Assembly: GCF_945859685.1 (NCBI RefSeq)
Contig: NC_079147.1
Coordinates: forward strand, 108,483,525-108,547,524
Direction: 5' to 3'
Source of the DNA: Eupeodes corollae
Taxonomy: Eukaryota; Arthropoda; Insecta; Diptera; Syrphidae
Length of the DNA: 64,000 nucleotides
Shown here: positions 32,701 through 41,700 of the stretch, one piece after another
Position numbering within the stretch: the first letter of the stretch is position 1
How the letters are laid out: each line of letters opens with the position of its first letter
The notes under the pieces: generated by a model
What the model saw: only the letters and a program-made list of their open reading frames with translations
The model's database searches: none
What the model was told of the DNA's origin: nothing
Translations under genes and position numbers: made by a program

Positions 32701-35700
32701 CTGTACCCTCTGTAATAGACTTTCTCTGGATTTAGCTGGACTTGTTGGAGCACTCACACCCCGAGCAGGTCCCTTACCGCCAAAACTCAATGCCAAGTCC
32801 GGAGCTGCGGTAGTAGGTTGTGGTGGTACAGGTCCGCTTGGTCCAACCGATCCGGCAATTGGTGCCGGTGGAGGTGGCATATTTGGGGGTCCAGCATTTT
32901 GTGGTTTTGGCTGTTGTTGCAATGGTGGTGGTACTTGATCTTGTGGAGGCCGAGCAGCCGGTGGCAATTCATTTGGATCAACGTCATCACACTCGGAAGA
33001 CAGATCCCCCGAGCTGAACCTATTATGTGGATTGTGAATGCTTTGGTAGATATTTAAATATAGTACCTACCGTCGTTTCAGGAAATTAACATTGGAAGTA
33101 AAGCTGGTCTTGAACGACGAGAAATTCAGGGTGCCGGCTTTAGTTTCCTATAATCAAATACAAATAAATTTTTTAGAAGATATTAATTTCAATTTGTTTT
33201 TACAGATTTATGATGTAAGGGTAAAATTTCCATTGAAAAAGAGATAAATCTCAATGCTGCGAAAGAGGCCATAAAGTTTATCATTAGAATGAAAAACGGC
33301 AAACCCTAAAAGGTTCCTTTTATGCATCAGGAATCGCTTTTGGGAAATACGAAAGATATCCATTACCATATTTACGCACCCCCATACGTATTTGTATAAG
33401 ATATATTATTATAAAGTCATATAATTTAAGCTTTAACCTTTAACCCTACAAAACTTGTAATAGGTACTCAACCTTTGAATCTTTCCTTGTTTCGCAACAT
33501 TTTTTAGGTGAGCAAATTAGTACTTATTTACAAAAATAAACAAACTTTTTATTGAAAAATCAAGAACATGATTCATAAGAATTGGAATTTTCAATTAAAT
33601 CCAAATGAGAAAAATTGTTTCTTCTTCGACCTAGAAGCTGAAAGAATGCTGAAATGTCTTCTCCAAAAACGGGGTTAAAGCCTTAGAAAAGAAACTGGAA
33701 AATATTTGTATTGGTCGGTATTTCAATTCAAACTATATAAAGAACAATTTAGCTTCCTCCTTCAATTTTTATATTACTTATACAAAATGTGTGTCGGTCC
33801 TGTAGATATTATAGTAACCTCAATAAAAGGTTTCCTCCATCATCGTCATTCAATGGCAATGGCATCGAAACTTTTCCATGGTTCGTATCATTTATGTATG
33901 GAGGAGGTGGTCTTTGCGAATGATTTGTATTTTATTTGTTCATTTTGAAAGACATTGACATCAAAAATAAAATCGAAAAGGAAACTGTAATGTGTTTTCC
34001 TTAGTAAAACTTCATTACTAACTTTTTGTCCAAACAAACTAATAAATTCAGGATTTGGTAGTATCTGGAAATAGAAATTTGCAATAACAACATCTGAAGT
34101 TATGTATTTATGCCCGATTTATAGGAATGACCTTTACAATCTTTGAATTAGAGTATCAGGATTGTCAGACTTCTGACAAGTGCAAATATCTTGTCGAGCT
34201 ATGTTATATATGAATCATTTCGAGTTAGGAGTGAATAAGTAAAAAGTTAGTTTGAAGTTAGACCAAAAGTCGTAACGTACATAATATATGACCCAAATTT
34301 CCTAATGTTTTACGTCCAAATTTATGATACCTATGTACTTTTTAACTGTTTTTGTAGCTTAATGCATAAACTTTTTCTTATTTTTTTCTGTAACTTATAT
34401 ACAATCAATAGGGTGACACTTTTTCGATATTTTAAAAATGTATACATATATTATATATTCATTAGTAAGATAAGTTTTGAAAGTATACATTTAAAATAAA
34501 ATATGAAGAAAAGATCAAACGTCGTTGATTGAAAGTTTCTTTGTGGTGGCAGCTGGTCAAAGTTTAGTACTCGTGGCATGATGGTTAGTGCGTTAGACTG
34601 TCATGCAAGGGGTCTTGGGTTCAATCCTTGCCTGTGCCGTCACGAGTACAGCCTCTTGCGATTCGGCTTAAAACTGCAGGTTCACTCTATCCTTGAAAAG
34701 AGCACTCGCACATATGAATTGTTGGGAGCTGTAAGTCACAAGGCCACAGTTTTTCATCCATTTTATATATTTATAGTTGGTCAAAGTAAAACTCTCAGGT
34801 CCAGGTGGCTTTTTAAGAATTTTGAGAGAGCTTCCTGGACCACTTCCTTCAATAAGCTATGTGGATTGGCATCAAACTCATGATTTGTGGAGATCAGAGG
34901 TCTTTTTACAGGTCCAAGTTTGCTGTCAACCAGTTAAATAAAGTTTTTCCAGGTGTGAAACTCAGGGTTTTTGCTAATGAAAACAGCCCTAGCAGACCAA
35001 GTGCTCGCATTTGATTTCCAATCGAACTTCCTGGTATTGAAAAATTCTGGAAATGACCAAGATATGCAACCCATCCCTGCTGACTCATTACTGGAAGATT
35101 ACTAAGCTCAAGGAAGCGAATGGTTTTAATGTAGTGACATTGTGGTACTAATATAATATCCCTTCCTCTCCTTGGGTATGAAACGATTATCATTAGTCTT
35201 AAAATGATGAGTATGTCGCAGATAGCGAGCCTCCACAAACACGCGAAGGTGAACTTAAATTTGGAAGCCTTTTCTCCCACCAATGCCCTCTCCGATCACG
35301 ACTGACCTTCTACTAATTTCGACAACAGTCAGGCCTCTATGGAGATTGAAGACTACATTCATATGATTCTTCAGAATGAGGACAAACTCTTGAGTTCATC
35401 CTCAGTTTCAGAAGATGAAAATAATACTGTGGTGAAGGTTGATCTGCCAAATTGTAGCCACAATGCTGCACTTAGTACAGATTAATCTCCAAAATTCCAT
35501 AAAGGCTTCGGCCACCCTTCTTCTTCTTCGTCTGGCCATAAACGGCGAAGACATTGTCCTGATCCAAGAGAAATGGGTTGTGAGCCTTATCATTACCAGC
35601 AATTTTAACGCTCATCACACTGTAACACTGTAAGTGGGGGTCAAACTGACTTCCATGTTGACATAGGGAAAGCTATATGCTTGTCTATAGTCTGAAAGAA

Positions 35701-38700
35701 AGAAGCGCTTACTCCTCCCTGTGGTGGCTCCTGGGAACAAGTTAGAGAAATCAGTGCAGCTCGATAATGAATGATCCTGATCAATTTATAATTTTTGAAA
35801 AAGACACAGTTTAGAACTGCGCTCAATTTGTGAGCGAACGAAAGAAGCTACGGTTTATTTCCTTCCCAAGATTAAATCTTCCGAAAGATGGTAAACACAG
35901 GACTGTCATCCTACCCCTCGGGCAGGGGTTTACTTACTGATACAAATTATACAAACCCAATAAGTATCAGTAAATATACAAATCGAATGACTATTGTCAT
36001 CGATGTTTAATATGTGTTTGAAAAAAAAAGTCTGAAGCGGAATTAAAAATCATTTTTAGGAATGATGTACATTGCTGATAAAGCTCGGCGGATTGCATCC
36101 CACAAGATGTTGGGCGACCACTTCTAGGGTTATCTTTCCAAGATGTCACTACATCAAAGACTAAATTAACATACCACTGAAGATGTGGTACCACGGGATA
36201 TGTTGAATACCCTGGTTAATTCCAGGAACATATGTTGTAATGGCCTTCTTGTGAGAGTATCGTGGTGGCTGTGGTTTATCCTATATGCATAGGGTATTTT
36301 ACTCAAAAAATCAATATATAGATAGACTAAGCCAATACCAAGGGTTAACAAAGCAGTGAATTTGTTATGTCTTAGTAGCTTAGAAAGAGGAACTCACTCG
36401 AAGCATTTCGTAAAATTCAAGAGAGTAAATCTTTGCGTAAATTCTTTCGGCTAATTTCAAAAACTAAACGCCTATACAATGCAGGGGGTAACAAGTGTAA
36501 ACACTTGCCGTCAAATTAAGGCTTATAGATGTTGACGATAGAGTTTTGTCTCTTTTTGGTAACAACCTCGTAGTAAGTAATGTAGGAAATTAACCTGCCT
36601 TTATTACTTAAACTCGACAAGAAGGCCTAGACATAAATCGTCTCCGATATTATTCACCATGTGATTTTGGACTTGGTAAGTATCAAAAGAATATCCAATT
36701 CAATATCATTGTGGATAAAAACCCTAGTCTATTGACATTTCGAAACTATATGAAAACTGAATGGGCTACATACAGGAACATAATACTACGTTTAAAAAAC
36801 TGGATTTTTTATTTGATAATAAAGAAAACCACCTCACCTTAGCTATGAATAGATTTTTAAAATTTGCTTGCCCACTTATTCTCATAAGATGAAAAAAGAA
36901 ACCGCACACCACGGTGGGCTAGATTTGCTTAGAAGATAATGTAGAAAACTTTTTAACCGAGTCAAAGCCACAAGACTAGAAGACTCTAAGAAGGCACTAT
37001 GGAAATCTAAGCGATCTTTCTGGCGGTTTTTCTTTGGCACGCAACGAAAAATTCTTTCAACTAATCCATCGATGCCAAGCTGTCTGAATGCAGATGGCTT
37101 CTGGACAATCTCAAGTACTTCTGGATACTCACATTTCTGGTATCTCTCTAACTGTATCTTGTAACAATTAAATTCGTTCAAGATCCAATGAAACACATCC
37201 AAAAGGTCTGATGACAAGGGATAAGGTATAATGGGCTCTCAACAGCTGGCACAGCCGAATTAACAGCTGGCATTGAGAGAAGAGAAAGTGGTTTTTATAC
37301 CCAAAGCAGGAAAAGTCTAAGACCTTAGAAAAATTGATTAATATCCATTTAAGGGCAAGTATTGATATAATACTTCTGTCTATGTCTCAACATGCTTACT
37401 GTAAAGGCGAATCGGTTAAAACGGTCTGACACCTTTTTACGCACCGCATTGAATACGCCCTCTATCATAGATTGTTCACTATGATTTCTTTCCTTGACAT
37501 CCAAGAGGACACATCTGCAATAACAATTCTGAACGGAGAGAGCTCGCTTAGGGAGTTAATTTGTATATTGCTGACTAGTGGAATAATTAATTCTAAGCTG
37601 GGCAATTCATCTGCTAGAAGTTTCGTTGGTAGAGAGACACCACAAGGTGGTGTTTTAGTACATCTCCTCTTAAACCTGGTAGCAAATGAAATCATAACTG
37701 GTCTGGATGCGGAGGGTTTCATAGTGTTTGTCTATGCGGATGATGTGACTATTGCGGACTCAGAAAGCACTTAACACCCTAAAAGAACAAACAAAGACTT
37801 TTGGGCTGATTGGTGTGGACTGCGTGTCAACCCACGTTAAACCGAATCAGTCTTTTTTTTTGAGAAAATACAAAATTCTGTTTGTAAAAGTTATCCAATT
37901 AAAGTTTTGAGAAGAGGGTCTGGTTCCTATTTTAGACAAACAACTAAATTGCAAACATAATAGTCAAAAAAGCTACTGTAGCCCTCTTTTCTTGCAAAAA
38001 AGCATTGATCTAGAAAAACCTATAAACTGCCACAAACTTAATAAAGTCAAACGTTCAAATTAGATATTTATAAGCAGATCGCTTCGCACGACCCCTTTGC
38101 GGCTGTGGATATCCTACTCGGTTTATAAACACCTCTTGATATACTTAGCAAACAAACAGCTGCAAGCTTCATCGCAATATGCTGCAACAAAATTGGCCAA
38201 TCAATCAATTGCAAAACATCTCCCAACTGTAATTCGACAGAGACTACCAGATTTCTTTACTTTCCAGATTTTTCTCGGAGGATAGGGCATTCCTGGAAGT
38301 CGAGTCAATCCACTTTTACACAAATGGATCAATAACAAATGAAGGGGTCGGTGGAGGTGTGTACCCTGAAGGACTAAAATTTAGTCTCTCATTCCGCCTT
38401 CACTGTAGCGTGTTCCAGGTGGAACATTTGGCAGTAAAAGAAGTCTTGTCCTGGCTGAAAGAAAACCTGATATCAACAACTGATATCCGTATTTTCTCAG
38501 ATAGTCAGTCCTCTATCAAATCTTTAGACTCTCTCATCACAAACTAGGTTAGGTTGAAGTGGCTGTCCAGCTGTCATTGGCGCACCTAGACCTCAAGGGC
38601 CCATTGTGATACCACTAATGAGGTTACTCTTGGGAGAGTAATGAACTTAAACAAACCATTTTGTACTTTAAATATAGTAAGAGAGACATTTTGTGTCAAT

Positions 38701-41700
38701 CGTTGCCAGTTCACTGGTATTATCGAAGAAGGGATTACCGAGAAAGTTATTTCTTTTAATGGAGAGTGCTGGACATGTACATAGAAGGTGGACTGTTTCC
38801 TCTTCCTCCTCGTCCATGCAGCTTCTACAGAAGTCATTTGTGTAGACCCCCAGCCTCAGAGCATGTCTTCCTATGAGGCAGTGTCCTGTTATTACTACAA
38901 TTGTAGAGCTTATACTTTGTCTGCTCAGGGATATCAAGAACTCTCTAACAATCTATAACTTTCGATCATCCCTAATGGGGTTGACAAAACAATTTTTAGT
39001 ACCCGTGGCATGATGTTTAGTGCGTTGGACTGTCATGCGAGAGTTCTTGGGTTCTATCTCTGCCTGTGCCACCTAAAGTTTTATTCATGGGTAATTCTTG
39101 TCAAGAAAAAGTGTTTCTCAAATAAGCCGTTTGGATTTGACATATAAACTGTATGTCCCCTCCTACGCTGCAATTACTCGCACACAGGAAGGGTTGAGAG
39201 TTGTAAGTCACTAGGCCCTGGTTCTCTACGGACTGTTGCGCCACTTAATTAACTTCCCATAGGAAGTTATTGTAATGGGTCCGATTTGTCAAATTGAAAA
39301 TTTTGACATTTCTCGACGTTTCAAGGTCCCTAGAGTCGAAATAAAGGATTTTTAGAAAGATGTCTGTGCGTGCGTGTGTACGTACGTTCGTACGTCCGTA
39401 CGTCCGTACGTCCGTACGTCCGTACGTCCGTACGTCTGTACGTCCGTACGTCCGTACGTTCGCGACGTTTTTTTCGTCGTCCATAGCTCAAGAACCATAA
39501 GAGATATCGACTTCAAATAAATTTTGTTATACAGATAATAAGGCAAAAAGATGCAGAAAGGGCTCTCAAGAAAATTGCGTGGGTGGTTTTTTTACCATAG
39601 CAGTTTAAAAAAAAGGTGAAAATTTTGGTTAACCCTTAATATCTTATGAACCAAAAACGCTAGAGACTTGAATTAAATTTTATATAATAGACTGTAACGT
39701 GATCTCAAAGAAGTATATTTTTTGAAAAAAATCTATCTAACGGTTTTTTTTTCTAAATCAAAAAAACTGAAAAAAAAAATTTGTCACCTCCTAAATTTAA
39801 CGACTAACATATGATTTTATCTCCAAAACAACTTTGAGCAACGGAGAATAATGTTTTAAAAATGTGATAAAATTTTGAGAAAAATCGAATTGACAGTTTT
39901 TTTTATAAAAAATAAAAATCTAAAAAAAAAACATTACTCAAAGTTCGTAAAAATTAAATATCGATTCAAATACCTTTTCAAAAACTTGAAATTTAGGCTT
40001 CAAGCTTGTTTTATCTTATAAGAAATATTGTTTTCAACATTCAATAAAATTTTGAGAAAAATCGAACTGACAGTTTTTTTACAAAAAAATAAAAACCTAA
40101 AAAAAAAATTAATAAAAGTTGGTAAAAATTGATTTTCAACTCAAATATCTTTTCAAAACTTTGAGATATTGGCTTTAATTTACTTTTATCTTTCAAAAAA
40201 TATTGTTGTCAACATTCAGTAAAATTTTGAACAAAATCGAATTGACAGTTTTTTTTTATAAAAAAATTAAAAACCGAACAAAAATTAACAAAATTTGGTA
40301 AAAATTGAATATGGATTCAAATATCTTTTCAAAACCTTGAAATATAGACTTCAAACTTATTTTATCTTATAAGAAATATTGTTTTAAGCAATCTGAAAGA
40401 TGTTGAGAAAAATCGAATTGACAGTTTTTTTACAAAAAATAAAAACCTTAAAAAAAAATTTATAAAAGTTGGTAAAAATTGATTTTCGACTCAAATATCT
40501 TTTGAAATCTATAAAATATTGGCTTCAAACTAATTTTATCTTATAGAAAATATTGTTTTCAACATTCGATAGATTTTTGAAGAAAATCGAATTGACGGTT
40601 TTTTTACAAAAAATAAAACTCTAAAAAAAAACAATACTAAAACTTGGTAAACATTTACTTTCGACTCAAATAGCTTTTCAAAAATTCAAAATATTGGCTT
40701 CAAACTTATTTTATTTTACAGAAAATTTTGTTTTCAATATTCAGTGATTTTTATATAAAAACCCAACAGTCCGTTTTTTCATAAAAAATAAAATCTATAA
40801 AAAATAGTACGCAAATTTGGTAAAATCGATACTAGCACATATAGACAAACTTTTAAGCAAGACAAATCGACAGACGGGATGGGAAGTTATCAGTGTGGGT
40901 CGCATCCCAGCCTCTTTTTTATTTTATTTTTACAGCAATTTATTATCCATTATTGGTGGGTGCCGGACCATAGAGACATTCCAGGAAATTGTAAGGCGGA
41001 TAAACTCGCCAGAAATGGTACAGTACAATCCATTCTGCCATGTTTTCGCTAATTCTTGCATACTAATCGGAATCGCTAGCTGTGAACTATTGCTGACGCA
41101 AGACGCTGTCAAGAACTCAAACACCAGATGGAATAATATCAACATGTATCAGGTCACGAAAAACATCTGGCCCACACTAGATTTTAGGCGCTCAAGGTGT
41201 CTAGAAGGACAGCAAGCCAATGCGGCTAGGCGTATTCCCAAATGACTTTCGCAAATCTGTATGGATGAGGAACATGAGGAAACCTCCTCTGTACAATGTA
41301 CAATTGTACAATGTACAATTGTACAATGTACATGCCCTGTTTTAGCCAAGAACGCAAGACTTATCTAGAAGAATTCTTTTAAAACGATCTCAATTATATT
41401 AACGTAATCAGTCTGTCACGTTTATAAGGTAGTTTGATGTTTCATTGAGCTTAGAAGAAAGCCTCATGTGGTCCATTTAACTGGCCAAGTGTTTTCTTCT
41501 TAATCACGGACAGCCCCTTTAACCTAACTTAATCTAATAGTACAAGAAAATAATACATTTTTAAGCGAATTATTTAAACTTTATAACTTATACTTAGTTA
41601 ACTTTCTTTCAAGTAAATTATCTTTAGATATTGGAGTTTTTATTGACAATAATCCGGCTCATCTTTCCCTAAAAATCATTCTTTAATTCAAAGAATTTGA

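Larger units (their letters stand above)
39246..40930 (+). repeat. Repeat D, longest copy: terminal palindrome, octamer array, six ~176-bp units
   Basis: The element opens with the hairpin TAACTTCCCATAGGAAGTTA (39250-39269), a conserved 5' region, an octamer array (39377-39465), then about six tandem units (39880-40810) and a 3' region with GGGATG...CATCCC (about 40876-40910). The 3' region again contains GGAAGTTAT followed by GTGGGTC, similar to the 5' start. No coding capacity. The layout resembles DINE-1/Helentron-type non-autonomous elements (a conserved 5' part, central satellite units, 3' hairpin), but the superfamily is an inference. Confidence 0.75.
34788..41545 (+). mobile_element. 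RNase H-type (I/LOA-like) non-LTR retrotransposon, copy C3, multiply interrupted
   Basis: The longest LINE here. Order: ORF1-like remnants (34790-35420); endonuclease start QINLQNSIKASATLLLLRLA (abridged; 35470-35530) with IVLIQEKWVV and FNAHHTVT; the post-endonuclease linker (36880-37190); RT with EYALYHRLFTMISFLDI (37445-37500), TPQGGVLVHLLLNLVANEI and FVYADDVTIAD (37725-37755); RNase H with FYTNGSITNEGVGGGVY (about 38315-38365), a VEHLAVKEVLSWLKEN stretch and FSDSQSSIKSLDS (38495-38535). It is then interrupted by a sister-copy 3' end, a SINE and repeat D, and resumes at about 40950 with WVPDHRDIPGNCKADKLARN. It ends near 41540 with the family terminus. Multiple stops: inactive. Confidence 0.85.

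Noticed and set aside
32818..33057. Plus-strand frames opposite the Syn linker exon
   Set aside because: They are complements of the proline-rich Syn exon; the Trp/Val-rich translation is an artefact.
34569..34646. Functional tRNA gene
   Set aside because: Box A and box B are present but the anticodon stem does not pair and the unit continues into a repeated body; it is the SINE head.
39377..39465. Open frames with repeated RTDVRTYG-type peptide
   Set aside because: They are translations of an octamer microsatellite in all frames.
41291..41332. CRISPR-like array
   Set aside because: Contiguous 15-bp tandem units without unique spacers, in a eukaryotic LINE.
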